Assembly (NCBI RefSeq): GCF_009830125.1
Contig: NZ_WUPT01000001.1
Coordinates: 1,426,001 to 1,490,000, forward strand
From: Kangsaoukella pontilimi
Lineage (GTDB): Bacteria; Pseudomonadota; Alphaproteobacteria; Rhodobacterales; Rhodobacteraceae
DNA: 64,000 bases
Direction: 5' to 3'
Part shown: piece after piece, positions 44,828 through 53,934 of the stretch
How the letters are laid out: every line of letters begins with the position of its first letter
Numbering within the stretch: position 1 is the first letter of the stretch
Notes under the pieces: model-generated
The model's database searches: none
What the model was told of the DNA's origin: nothing
What the model saw: only the letters and a program-made list of their open reading frames with translations
Made by a program: the position numbers and the translations under genes

Positions 44828-45583
44828 TCAGCCGAAGGTCTGCAGGACCGGAAACTGCTCGTTAAGCCACCAGGAGAAATCGGTGAACTTGCCCGTGAGC
44901 ATCAACAGACCGACGGTCCAGAGAAGCAGACCCATCACCCGTTCGATCCGCTCCATATGCCGCTTCATCCAGCTCATGAGCCCTTTCATGGACGGGAAGA
45001 ACGCGGCAACCAGCAGGAACGGAATGCCGAGGCCCGCCGCATAGGCGGCCAGAAGAGTCGTGCCCCGTGCCACGTCAGCCTCGCTCGCCGCGATGGACAG
45101 GATCGCGCCCAGGATCGGGCCGATGCACGGCGTCCAGCCAAAGGCGAAGGCCAGACCCAGCACGTAGGCGCCAAAGGCCGAGCCGCCCCGGTCGCCCGCA
45201 TCCATCCGCATTTCACGGTCCATGAACCCAATACGGTAGATGCCGAGGAAATGCGCCCCGAAGATCATGATCACCAGCCCCGCCACCGTGACGAACCAGT
45301 CCTGGTTCGACAGGAAAAAGCGTCCGAAGGCTGACGCGGTAAAGCCGAGAAACAGGAAGACCGTTGAGAGACCCAGCACGAAAAAGGCCGCCGCGCCCAG
45401 TGCACGGCGCCGCTGAGGCCCCGTGCCTTCGGACATGTCGGTCACCGTGACCCCGCTCATGTAGGCGATGTAAGGCGGAACGATGGGCAGAACACAGGGG
45501 CTGAGGAACGACAGAACGCCTGCCGCCAGCGCGATGGTCATCGCGGGCAGAAGCGACGCGTCGAAGATGTCGATCCCGAACAT
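44828..45583 (-). CDS. ccdA: CcdA-type cytochrome c biogenesis / thiol transport protein
   Basis: 251 residues, six membrane helices. The paired cysteines lie in SFLSPCVLPIVPPY (helix 1) and GWTPCIGPILGAI (helix 4), the DsbD-beta/CcdA redox motif. It passes electrons from cytoplasmic thioredoxin across the membrane for heme attachment to c-type cytochromes. The ribosome-binding site is weak. It is divergent from the TusA-like gene. Confidence 0.93.
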   Translation of the reverse strand: MFGIDIFDASLLPAMTIALAAGVLSFLSPCVLPIVPPYIAYMSGVTVTDMSEGTGPQRRRALGAAAFFVLGLSTVFLFLGFTASAFGRFFLSNQDWFVTVAGLVIMIFGAHFLGIYRIGFMDREMRMDAGDRGGSAFGAYVLGLAFAFGWTPCIGPILGAILSIAASEADVARGTTLLAAYAAGLGIPFLLVAAFFPSMKGLMSWMKRHMERIERVMGLLLWTVGLLMLTGKFTDFSWWLNEQFPVLQTFG

Positions 45584-45676
45584 GAATCTGACTTATGCCA
45601 TCCCGCGCGCCGCGTCACGACACGGGGCATCACAAGGTGGTGGACAAATTGTAACACGCGCCCTACCCGTCCGGTC

Positions 45677-45907
45677 ATGGAGCATGACGACGAACTCGAC
45701 GCCCTTGGGCTTCTCTGCCCGCTCCCCGTCCTGAAGGCGGCGAAGCGGCTGCGCGGCATGACGCCGGGAACTGTTCTGAAAGTGCTGGCGGACGACCCCG
45801 CCGCGATCGTCGACATCCCGCATTTCTGCCACGAGCAGGGACATGCGCTTCTTTCGGCCATTGAGAGCGACGGCCGGCAGGTCTACCTGATCCGGCGCAA
45901 AGGCTGA
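45677..45907 (+). CDS. TusA-family sulfurtransferase
   Basis: 76 residues. The CPxP motif LDALGLLCPLPVLKAAKRL puts the active cysteine at residue 14, followed by the two-layer alpha/beta TusA fold. It carries persulfide sulfur in the cytoplasm, possibly for tRNA thiolation or molybdenum cofactor. Proximity to ccdA is shared with other Rhodobacterales but the functional link is unclear. Confidence 0.92.
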   Translation: MEHDDELDALGLLCPLPVLKAAKRLRGMTPGTVLKVLADDPAAIVDIPHFCHEQGHALLSAIESDGRQVYLIRRKG

Positions 45908-45916
45908 GAGGGCAGG

Positions 45917-45964
45917 ACCGGGGCGCTACCCCGGACCCCGGAGTATTTCCGAACAGAAGAAACG
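45917..45964 (+). repeat. Intergenic repeat, divergent copy D
   Basis: GGGGCGCTACCCCGG hairpin, then ACCCCGGAGTATTTCCGAAC and AGAAGAAACG. It shares the CCCCGGAGT-TTT and AGAAGAA elements with copy C and lies directly behind the TusA-like gene in sense orientation, as copies A and B do for their genes. Confidence 0.5.
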
Positions 45965-46014
45965 ACGAAGGGCGCAAGTTGCCCCGCGCCCCTGTCTGTC
46001 ATTTGCCTTGAGTC

Positions 46015-48690
46015 CTAGCCCCGGCCCATCGACCACCACCCCTTGCGGCGAGGCTTCTCGGGACCGCCCGACGTCTCTTCCAGCGCGGGTTCCGGCTCGG
46101 GTGCGGGCTCGCCGCCTGCCCCGGCGGCGGCAGGCTCGGGTTCCGGCTCCGGAGTGGGCTCAGGCTCTGCCTGCGGCTCGGGAGCGGCCTCTTCAGCGGG
46201 TGCCTCGTCCTGAGCGGCCTCGGGGGCGGGTGCCTCCTCGGTCTTTTTCTTGCGCGAGCGCGTGCGCTTGGGTTTCGCAGGTTTTTCCTCGGCCGCGTCG
46301 GCCTCGGCCTCGGGCGCGGGCGTATCCTCGGCGGCAGGTGCCTCGGACGGGGCCTCTTCAGCCGCTGTCTCTTCCGGCTTTGCCTCGGCCTCGTCGGCAG
46401 GCTTCTTCCGGCTCCGGCTGCGGCGGCGCTTGGGCTTCTCGGTCTCTTCCGCGGCAGAAGCCTCCTCTGCCTCGGCGGCGACCGGCGTCTCGGCGGCTTC
46501 GCCACTGTCCTCACCGTTCTCACCCGACCTGTCGGCGGCCTCGATATTGCCCTCGGCCCCCTCTTCGCGGTCGCCATTTTCGCCCTTGCCGCGACGGCGG
46601 CGGCGACGGCGGCGCTTCTTCTTGGGGCGATCCTCGTCCGAGGCCTCGGCGGTCTCGGGCGTGTCCTGGATATCCTCTTCCTCGGCCTCGGCCTCAGCTT
46701 CGGCGGACATGTCCTCTTCCACCGCTGCCATCAGCATGGCGTCGGCCGATACGACCGGCGCGCTTTCCTTGACGATGCGCGTGGCGGTCTTGAACTTCTC
46801 CAGCGAGAAGTCGGGCGAGATCAGGAACGGATCGGCCTCGACACGGACGGCCATGCCGTAGCGCGCCTCGATCTGCGCGATATGCTCGCGCTTGTGGTTC
46901 ATCAGGAAGTTCACGATCGACACTGGCGCCTTGACCAGCACCTCCTTGGTGCGGCGGCGGACGCCCTCTTCCTCGATCTGGCGCAGGATCGTCAGGCCCA
47001 AGCTGTCTTCCGACCGGATCAGACCCGTACCATGGCAGGACGGGCACGGCTGGGTCGACGCCTCCAGCATACCCGGACGCAGCCGCTGACGGCTCATCTC
47101 CAGAAGACCGAAAGCCGAGATCCGGCCCACCTGAATGCGGGCCCGGTCGACCTTGAGCTTTTCCTTGAAGCGCTTCTCGACGGCGGCGTTGTTCCGCCGC
47201 TCTTCCATGTCGATGAAGTCGATGACGACAAGCCCGGCAAGGTCGCGGAGGCGCAACTGCCGCGCCACCTCTTCCGCGGCCTCAAGGTTGGTCTTGAGCG
47301 CGGTTTCCTCGATCGAGCCTTCCTTTGTGGCTTTCCCTGAGTTCACGTCGATGGCCACCAGCGCCTCGGTCACGCCGATCACGATATAGCCGCCCGACTT
47401 GAGCTGAACCGTCGGGTTGAACATCGACGACAGATAGCTCTCGACCTGATAACGCGCGAAAAGCGGCATCTGGTCGTGGTAGTGTTTCACGTTCTTGGCG
47501 TGGGACGGCATGATCATCTTCATGAAGTCCTTGGCCGTCCGGTAGCCCAGATCGCCCTCGACCAGAACCTCCTCGATGTCGCGATTATAGAGGTCGCGGA
47601 TCGAGCGTTTGATCAGGTTGCCTTCTTCGTAGATCTTCGCGGGCGCGATGGACTTGAGCGTCAGCTCGCGGATCTGCTCCCAGAGCCGCTGCAGGTACTC
47701 GTAGTCGCGCTTGATCTCGGTCTTGGTCCGCTTGGCGCCTGCCGTGCGGATGATCAGACCCGCGCCCTTCGGCACGTCGATCTCGTTCGCGATCTCTTTC
47801 AGCTTCTTGCGATCGGCGGCCTGGGTGATCTTGCGGCTGATGCCGCCGCCCCGCGCCGTGTTGGGCATCAGCACGCAGTAGCGGCCGGCCAGCGACAGGT
47901 AGGTGGTCAGCGCCGCGCCCTTGTTGCCGCGCTCTTCCTTGACGACCTGCACCAGCAGGATCTGCCGGACCTTGATGACTTCTTGGATCTTGTAGCGGCG
48001 CGGGCGCTGCTTGCGGGGGCGCCGAATTTCCTCGGGGCTGTCGTCGTCGGAGACGGCTTCGACCGAGTCGTCGTTCTGGGCTGCGTGCTCGGCGGCATTG
48101 TAGGCGTCGTCGTCGCCCTCTTCGTCAAGGTCGACAACGTCCATGCCGGGAATGGCGCGGGGTGCGCTGTCGTCGCCATTGCCCTCTTCGGCCTCGGCGG
48201 CGGGCGCATCCGCGCTGGCCTCAGTCTCGGGCGCGGCGTCGTCACCGGACGGCTCTCCGCTGTCTTCTCCGGACGCCTCGGCCACCTCTTCGGTCGCGAC
48301 CGCATCCTTGTTCTCGGCCTCGGCCGCCTTTGCACGGCCACGGCCACGGCGGCTTCTCCGCTTGGGCTTCTCGGCCTCTTCCTCTTCGGCCTCTGCGGCG
48401 TCCAGCGCCATTTCCTCGGCCAGAAGTGCTTCGCGGTCGGCGACGGGGATCTGGTAGTAATCGGGATGGATTTCCGAAAAGGCCAGGAAACCGTGGCGAT
48501 TGCCGCCGTAATCGACGAACGCCGCCTGAAGCGAGGGCTCGACCCGCGTGACCTTGGCTAGATAGATATTCCCGGCAAGCTGACGCTTGTTTTCGGATTC
48601 AAAGTCGAAATCCTCGACCCTGTTTCCATCGACCACCACGACGCGGGTCTCTTCCGCGTGGGTGGCATCGATAAGCATTTTCTTTGACAT
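46015..48690 (-). CDS. rne: Ribonuclease E/G-type endoribonuclease (RNase E)
   Basis: 891 residues. The S1 domain (GNIYLAKVTRVEPSLQAAFV) is interrupted by a long acidic/basic low-complexity insert (about residues 85-230), as in other alphaproteobacteria. The catalytic core has RDLAGLVVIDFIDMEERRNN and the Zn-link CPSC in STQPCPSCHGTG. The C-terminal third is Glu/Pro/Arg-rich, disordered, with basic patches (KKKRRRRRRRRGKGE) for RNA and degradosome partners. It is the main mRNA decay and rRNA processing enzyme. The ATG at 48690 was preferred over one five codons upstream. Confidence 0.97.
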   Translation of the reverse strand: MSKKMLIDATHAEETRVVVVDGNRVEDFDFESENKRQLAGNIYLAKVTRVEPSLQAAFVDYGGNRHGFLAFSEIHPDYYQIPVADREALLAEEMALDAAEAEEEEAEKPKRRSRRGRGRAKAAEAENKDAVATEEVAEASGEDSGEPSGDDAAPETEASADAPAAEAEEGNGDDSAPRAIPGMDVVDLDEEGDDDAYNAAEHAAQNDDSVEAVSDDDSPEEIRRPRKQRPRRYKIQEVIKVRQILLVQVVKEERGNKGAALTTYLSLAGRYCVLMPNTARGGGISRKITQAADRKKLKEIANEIDVPKGAGLIIRTAGAKRTKTEIKRDYEYLQRLWEQIRELTLKSIAPAKIYEEGNLIKRSIRDLYNRDIEEVLVEGDLGYRTAKDFMKMIMPSHAKNVKHYHDQMPLFARYQVESYLSSMFNPTVQLKSGGYIVIGVTEALVAIDVNSGKATKEGSIEETALKTNLEAAEEVARQLRLRDLAGLVVIDFIDMEERRNNAAVEKRFKEKLKVDRARIQVGRISAFGLLEMSRQRLRPGMLEASTQPCPSCHGTGLIRSEDSLGLTILRQIEEEGVRRRTKEVLVKAPVSIVNFLMNHKREHIAQIEARYGMAVRVEADPFLISPDFSLEKFKTATRIVKESAPVVSADAMLMAAVEEDMSAEAEAEAEEEDIQDTPETAEASDEDRPKKKRRRRRRRRGKGENGDREEGAEGNIEAADRSGENGEDSGEAAETPVAAEAEEASAAEETEKPKRRRSRSRKKPADEAEAKPEETAAEEAPSEAPAAEDTPAPEAEADAAEEKPAKPKRTRSRKKKTEEAPAPEAAQDEAPAEEAAPEPQAEPEPTPEPEPEPAAAGAGGEPAPEPEPALEETSGGPEKPRRKGWWSMGRG

Positions 48691-49229
48691 GTTGACTTTC
48701 CGCACGCCAAACGCAGTCGGCGCCCGGGGGGCGCTTTGCGTGTTCTGGCGTGTTCATTTAAGGCGACCGAGCGGCGGGCATGGCCTACTGTCCGGCCCGA
48801 AAGGACCGGAAGCACGCTCTCACTATGCCTCGCACGCGTCATCGCGTTTCTTCTCCGACGCGACCCGTTCGGGGTGCGCCCGTTCAAGGCCAGCAGTTCG
48901 TTCATCCGACTCTGCTGGCGATCCCAGTGCGGCCATCCGGCCTGCTTGCCGCGTCAGTGGCGCCGTATATCGGTCCAAGCCCCTGATGCAGCGAAATTTT
49001 CCGCCAAGGCGTCCCGTCGCGGACGTTGCCTTGGTCTGAGTGACCATAATGCGGGAGAATGTCATAACACAATGATGAATTTTGCGCGGCTCCGCGCAGC
49101 ACGCCCACTGATCCCCGCACAATTTCGCCGTTTTTTCTTCGCGAAGCTGCCAAAGCTCCCTTGTTTAACGGACCTCGACCAAGGGAATGGCGGGGGCTGG
49201 CCCGCCCAAGGCACAAACGGAGCAGACAA
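48691..49229. other. Long upstream region of rne and of the desaturase-like gene
   Basis: About 540 bases with no convincing gene between divergent starts. Near the rne start, on the minus strand, GCGCCC/GGGCGC forms a tight hairpin about 30 bases before the ATG. Long structured 5' leaders that let RNase E degrade its own mRNA are known in enterics, and the same is possible here. The half toward 49229 holds AT-richer sequence but no promoter I would defend. Confidence 0.45.
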
Positions 49230-50108
49230 GTGCATTTCATCGACGGGGCGTTGAATTTCGTCAATCTCTACGTGCTTCAGATCGCGCTGGCCGCGTCCTT
49301 CGTGCTCTATTTCATCTACGGGCGTCTTGACGAACTCAGCCGGAACGCCGCGCAGAACACCGCCGCCACCCTCGTCGTCTACGGGCTCAACCTCTATGTG
49401 GGCGTCGCCTATGTGCATGACCTGAACGCGGGCGCGCAGTGGATCTACGATCAGCTCCACATCCCTCATATCGACCCCGCGCTCTGGAACAACGCGCCGA
49501 TCTGGCTGATCTGCGTCGTGGGCCTCGTCGCCGTGGATTTCTGCGACTACTGGAGCCACCGGCTGATGCACACCCGCTGGGGCTGGCCGACGCACGCCGC
49601 GCACCACTCGGACACCCATGTGAACGCCTTTACCGCGCTCCGTATCCACGCGCTCGAAGCCTTCGTGATGACCACGAGCTACCTGGTCTTGCTCACCTGG
49701 CTGCAAATCCCCGCCGCCCTGCCCGTCGTCATCGCGGTGGCGCTTCTGCATAACATGTATGTCCACATGGACCTCGAATGGGATCACGGGCGCTTCAAAT
49801 ACCTTGTCGCCTCACCCGTCTTCCACCGCTGGCACCATGCCGACGTGCCCGAAGCCTACGGCAAGAACCTCGCCAACCTGATGCCGCTCTGGGACAAGCT
49901 CTTCGGCACCTATCACGAGAACGGCGTTTTCCGGGGGCAGATGGGGGCGCTGAGTTCAGGCGTCGAAGACAAGAACCCCTTCCTGATCTACGTCTACCCG
50001 TTCCGCGAATGGGCGCGCCTCATCCAAGAGACGCTGACGCGCAACGCGCGCGACGCCACGCCAGCGGAACAGCCCGAGGCCGACACCGCCGCCCGTCAGT
50101 CCGGCTGA
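49230..50108 (+). CDS. Sterol desaturase / fatty acid hydroxylase family protein
   Basis: 292 residues, four to five membrane helices. The di-iron histidine clusters are all present: HRLMH, HAAHHSDTHVN and HRWHHADVPEAYGKN. Family members hydroxylate or desaturate membrane lipids. The start is GTG at 49230 with GGAG seven bases before; an ATG upstream at 49161 lacks such a site and adds an Arg-rich non-family segment. The C terminus is acidic and variable. Confidence 0.9.
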   Translation: MHFIDGALNFVNLYVLQIALAASFVLYFIYGRLDELSRNAAQNTAATLVVYGLNLYVGVAYVHDLNAGAQWIYDQLHIPHIDPALWNNAPIWLICVVGLVAVDFCDYWSHRLMHTRWGWPTHAAHHSDTHVNAFTALRIHALEAFVMTTSYLVLLTWLQIPAALPVVIAVALLHNMYVHMDLEWDHGRFKYLVASPVFHRWHHADVPEAYGKNLANLMPLWDKLFGTYHENGVFRGQMGALSSGVEDKNPFLIYVYPFREWARLIQETLTRNARDATPAEQPEADTAARQSG

Positions 50109-50112
50109 CGCC

Positions 50113-51444
50113 CTACAGGTAGTCCGACCGCTGTAGCCCGTACTTCGCCATCTTCTCGTTGAGCGTCCGGCGCGGCAGACAGAGCTCTTCCATCACGTTG
50201 ACGATAGACCCCCGATGCCGCCGCATCGTGTTGTCGATCAGCATCCGCTCAAAGGCTTCCACGTATTCCTTAAGGGGCTTGCCCTCGGTCGTGACGGAGG
50301 CATCAGCCTCGTCGCTTTCGGCCATTAGCAGCGACGCGATGGTCCCCGTCCCCCGTCGCGCCTGCAACACGGCCCGTTCGGCGATGTTCACAAGCTGACG
50401 GATGTTCCCCGGCCACGGCGCCTGCAACAACTGCGCCGCCTCCTGCGCGCTGACCTCGGGTGCTTCGGTGCCGTATTCGTCCGCGTATTCCTCGGAGAAA
50501 CGCTGGAAGAGCATGAGGATGTCTTCGCCCCGGTTCCTGAGCGGAGGCAGCGTGATCTTCATCGCGGCCAGCCGGTAATAGAGATCGGGCCTCAGCGCAT
50601 CCTCGCAGGTGCGCCCCGCCTCCTGCAGGTTCGAGATCGCGACGATCCGCGTCTCGGCCGGGCTCCCCTGCTCGTTCATCCACGTCAGAAGCCGCGCCTG
50701 AAGCCGTTCCGGCAACGCCTCGATATCTTCGAGCACAAGCGTCCCGCCACGCGCCTCCTCAAGCAGCGGCAACGGCCCGCCATCCTCGGCCGGACCGAAA
50801 AGCCGGGTGGCGAGGCTGTCCTCGTCCAGAGCCGCGCAGGAGAACAGAACGAATTTCTTGCCCGCCTTCGCGCCCACCGCATGGAGCGCATGCGCCACCA
50901 GCGTCTTGCCGGTGCCAGTCTCGCCATCGATCAACACGTGACCGTCGGCCTGCCCGAGGTCGAGAATATCCTCGCGGAGCCGCTCCATCACCGGAGACGC
51001 GCCCACCAGCTTCTTCATGATGCCGGTCCCGTCCGACAACTCCCGCCGCAAAGCCCGGTTATCCAGCGTCAGCCGCCGCGCATTGGCCGCGCGCTTGGCA
51101 AGCTCGGTCATCCGGTCCGGGTTGAACGGCTTTTCCAGAAAGTCGAACGCGCCCATCCGCATCGCTTCGACCGCCATCGGCACATCGCCATGCCCGGTGA
51201 TCATGATCACGGGCAGCGCGGAATCGACGCTCATCAGCCGTTTCAGAAACGCCATCCCGTCCATGCCTGGCATCTTGATGTCCGAGACGACGACACCGGG
51301 ATAGTCGGTGTTCACCACCTTCAGTGCGTCCTCGGCGCTGGCGAAGGTCTCGGTATCGAAGCCCGACAACGCCAGCCACTGGCTGATCGACTGCCGCATG
51401 TCCTGCTCGTCATCGACGATCGCGATTTTCATGTGCTGGGCCAT
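50113..51444 (-). CDS. dctD: DctD-like response regulator lacking the GAFTGA loop
   Basis: 443 residues. Receiver domain with Asp55 (VVVSDIKMPGMDG), AAA+ domain with Walker A GETGTGKT (174-181), and a Fis-type helix-turn-helix at the end (LCLPRRTLNEKMAKYG). The segment where NtrC-family activators carry GAFTGA, after LFG (215-217), is replaced by PAEDGGPLPLLEEARGG, and Walker B reads LVLEDIE instead of the usual LDEIE. Sigma-54 activation is therefore doubtful. It lies 13 bases after the kinase gene. Confidence 0.9.
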   Translation of the reverse strand: MAQHMKIAIVDDEQDMRQSISQWLALSGFDTETFASAEDALKVVNTDYPGVVVSDIKMPGMDGMAFLKRLMSVDSALPVIMITGHGDVPMAVEAMRMGAFDFLEKPFNPDRMTELAKRAANARRLTLDNRALRRELSDGTGIMKKLVGASPVMERLREDILDLGQADGHVLIDGETGTGKTLVAHALHAVGAKAGKKFVLFSCAALDEDSLATRLFGPAEDGGPLPLLEEARGGTLVLEDIEALPERLQARLLTWMNEQGSPAETRIVAISNLQEAGRTCEDALRPDLYYRLAAMKITLPPLRNRGEDILMLFQRFSEEYADEYGTEAPEVSAQEAAQLLQAPWPGNIRQLVNIAERAVLQARRGTGTIASLLMAESDEADASVTTEGKPLKEYVEAFERMLIDNTMRRHRGSIVNVMEELCLPRRTLNEKMAKYGLQRSDYL

Positions 51445-51457
51445 GCCCTGTCCTCAC

Positions 51458-53224
51458 CTACTCCGCGGCCCTCAGGCTCGCCTCCGTCGCTCTTGGCAAC
51501 ACGATCTCGAAGACCGCGCCGCCGTCGCTGCCATTGCGGGCGGTCAGACGACCGCCAAGGTCGTTCACGATCCCCGAGGAAATGGCAAGCCCAAGTCCCG
51601 TACCGTCACCCGGCGCCTTGGTCGTGTAGAACGGCTCGAACAGGTTCTCCAGATCCTCGATCCCCACCCCATTGTCGCGGACAAGGATCACTACGTCATC
51701 CCCCACCGATAGGCTGACCCTGATATCCGGGTTCGCCGTGGCCTTCGTGGCGTCGAGCGCGTTCCTCAGAAGATTGATCAGAACCTGCTCCAGCCGCAGC
51801 CGGTCGGCCACGATCATCGCCGGGTCTCGCGGCAGGGACGAGGTGATCGCGATATTGCGCTGTCTCAGCTGCGGCTCCATCATCACCAGCGCCGAAGACA
51901 CCGCCGCCCTTGCATCCAAGGGCTCGAACGCATCGCCACCTCGGCGCGCATAGGATTTGAGCTGCCGCGTGATCGCGCCCATCCGCTCGATCAGGTCGTC
52001 GATCCGCTGGAAGGACGACAGCGCCTCGTCCGCCCGCCGCCGCTGCAGCAGCAGCTTCGCCCCCGCCAGATAGGTCTTCATCGCCGCCAGAGGCTGGTTC
52101 AGCTCGTGGCTGACCGCCGCCGACATCTCGCCCAGAATGGCCAGTTTGGACGACTGCTGGATCGTCTGCTCGGCCACCTGAAGGTTCCGCTCGGCCCGTT
52201 CGCGCTCGGCGATTTCCCGCTGTAGCGCCAGGTTCAATGCGCGAAGCTCTGCCGACTCCCGCTGGAAGAAGACCAGCCGCGAGGTCGCCTTGCGGCTGAT
52301 GAAGTAGAACCCGAGCGCCAGAAGGATGGCGAATCCCATGATCTCCAGCGCGATGAACGCGTTCACCCGCTCGCGGACGCCGGCGTAGGTGGTGAAGCTG
52401 GTCATCCGCCAGCCCTGAAACCCGATCCGCGTCTCCTGCCGCATCACCGCCTCGCCCTGCAGGTACGCGTCGATGGGCAGGGCCGACCAGTCCTGCGTCG
52501 CGCGGATCGCCCGCTGGATTGCCGAGGGCGCCGAGCGCGCGGCCAGCGCCGCCTCCTCGGTCAGCCCGCGCCAGCGGCCTTCCGTCGTCAGGATGATCTT
52601 GCCCTCGCTGTCGGTCACGATGACCGCATCGGTGAACCCTGCCCAGGCAAGCTCGAATTTCCTGAGGTCGACCTCGACCACGATCACCCCGATCGCGGTG
52701 CCCGAGACCTCGATCTTGCGGGAATATGCGAAGATCTGCGCGCCGCTTTCCTGCTCAGCCGAGGTGAAAACCGTCTCGTTCGAGCGCAAGGCATCAACAA
52801 AATAGGGTGCCGAGCGCCGGGACGCGCCAATCTCGACCCGATCGCTCGCCGCCACGATCCGCCCGTCCGCATCGAGCAGGATCAATCCCGCCGCGCCGAT
52901 CTCCTCGCGATAGGAAATCAGCCGCTGCGACGACTGCGAGTAATCCGCCGAATTCAGCGCCCCGATCAGCGTCGGGTCGCGGGCCAGAAGCTGCGGCACG
53001 ATCTGGCTCCGCTGCAGCTCGCTTCGGATGTTCCCGGAATAGAGCGCAAGCCGAACCTCGGCGCGGGAGCGCGTGCTTTCCGTAAAGCGTTCGGTCAGAA
53101 GCTGATTGGTCCACCAGACCACGCCCACCGCCGCCGCAATGACGGCGATCATGAACAGACGAATGCGCCATGCGGACCTGTCCGGTCCGCCGCTGGTTCC
53201 GCGTTCCTGATCCTTGGCGCTCAT
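51458..53224 (-). CDS. dctB: DctB-like sensor histidine kinase
   Basis: 588 residues. Two membrane helices (about 20-40 and 293-315) flank a ~250-residue periplasmic double-Cache sensor. A coiled-coil linker leads to the H-box GEMSAAVSHELNQPLAAMKTY and an ATPase domain with NLLRNALDATKA, DNGVGIEDLENLFEPFYTTK and GTGLGLAIS. DctB-type kinases sense C4-dicarboxylates. The dctPQM transporter genes are not in this window, so the ligand is only inferred from similarity. Confidence 0.9.
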   Translation of the reverse strand: MSAKDQERGTSGGPDRSAWRIRLFMIAVIAAAVGVVWWTNQLLTERFTESTRSRAEVRLALYSGNIRSELQRSQIVPQLLARDPTLIGALNSADYSQSSQRLISYREEIGAAGLILLDADGRIVAASDRVEIGASRRSAPYFVDALRSNETVFTSAEQESGAQIFAYSRKIEVSGTAIGVIVVEVDLRKFELAWAGFTDAVIVTDSEGKIILTTEGRWRGLTEEAALAARSAPSAIQRAIRATQDWSALPIDAYLQGEAVMRQETRIGFQGWRMTSFTTYAGVRERVNAFIALEIMGFAILLALGFYFISRKATSRLVFFQRESAELRALNLALQREIAERERAERNLQVAEQTIQQSSKLAILGEMSAAVSHELNQPLAAMKTYLAGAKLLLQRRRADEALSSFQRIDDLIERMGAITRQLKSYARRGGDAFEPLDARAAVSSALVMMEPQLRQRNIAITSSLPRDPAMIVADRLRLEQVLINLLRNALDATKATANPDIRVSLSVGDDVVILVRDNGVGIEDLENLFEPFYTTKAPGDGTGLGLAISSGIVNDLGGRLTARNGSDGGAVFEIVLPRATEASLRAAE

Positions 53225-53255
53225 GGGACGAATCTACGCCCCAAGCAGGTCTGGC

Positions 53256-53924
53256 TCAAGCGGCGACACCGGCCTTCGCCAGCGCGGCAAAAAGCGCCGC
53301 CCCATCCGCAGTCCCGAGCGCCGGATCGGCCGCACGTTCGGGATGCGGCATCAGGCCCAGAACCCGGCGGTTCTCCGACAGGATACCGGCGATCCGGCCC
53401 ACAGACCCGTTCAAATCTTCGCAGTAGCGAAAGGCCACCCGGTCCTCGGCTTCCAGCGCCGCGACCACCTCGGGTGTGGCCACGTAGTTGCCGTCATGAT
53501 GGGCCACCGGGTAGGTCACGGTCTGGCCGGCGGAATATCCGCTGGTGAAATCGCTTGCCGTGGTCTCGACGCTCAATTCCACCGGCTTGCAGATGAACTT
53601 GAGCCCCGCATTCCGCATCAGCGCGCCGGGCAGAAGCCCCGTCTCCAGAAGCACCTGAAACCCGTTGCAGATGCCGATGCCATAGCCGCCCGCCTCAACA
53701 TGCGCCTTCAGCGCCGCCACGATGGGCGAGCGCGCGGCAATCGCCCCGCAGCGCAGGTAGTCGCCAAAGGAAAAGCCCCCCGGCACGCCCACCACGTCGA
53801 CCCCCTGGGGCAGTTCGGTGTCCTTGTGCCAGACCATGTCCACATCGAACCCGGCAGCCCTGAAAGCGACGGCCAGATCGCGGTCGCAGTTCGATCCGGG
53901 GAAGACGATGACGGCGGCTTTCAT
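53256..53924 (-). CDS. purQ: Phosphoribosylformylglycinamidine synthase, glutaminase subunit
   Basis: 222 residues. Class I glutaminase: the nucleophile is in [19 protein letters not shown], and the His/Glu pair in [13 protein letters not shown]. It supplies ammonia to PurL in purine synthesis, with PurS as bridge. The ATG at 53924 follows AGGAG with seven-base spacing; an upstream extension is the shadow of the neighbouring gene. It follows the alcohol dehydrogenase gene by ten bases. Confidence 0.96.
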   Translation of the reverse strand: MKAAVIVFPGSNCDRDLAVAFRAAGFDVDMVWHKDTELPQGVDVVGVPGGFSFGDYLRCGAIAARSPIVAALKAHVEAGGYGIGICNGFQVLLETGLLPGALMRNAGLKFICKPVELSVETTASDFTSGYSAGQTVTYPVAHHDGNYVATPEVVAALEAEDRVAFRYCEDLNGSVGRIAGILSENRRVLGLMPHPERAADPALGTADGAALFAALAKAGVAA

Positions 53925-53934
53925 GGAAGGGCTC

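Noticed and set aside
46008-46772. Arg/Pro-rich protein antisense to rne
   Set aside because: Low-complexity mirror of the repetitive rne C-terminal region; no start signal and no homology pattern.
47476-48561. 361-residue plus-strand frame opposite rne
   Set aside because: Strong homology signature lies on the rne strand; this is a GC-driven antisense frame.
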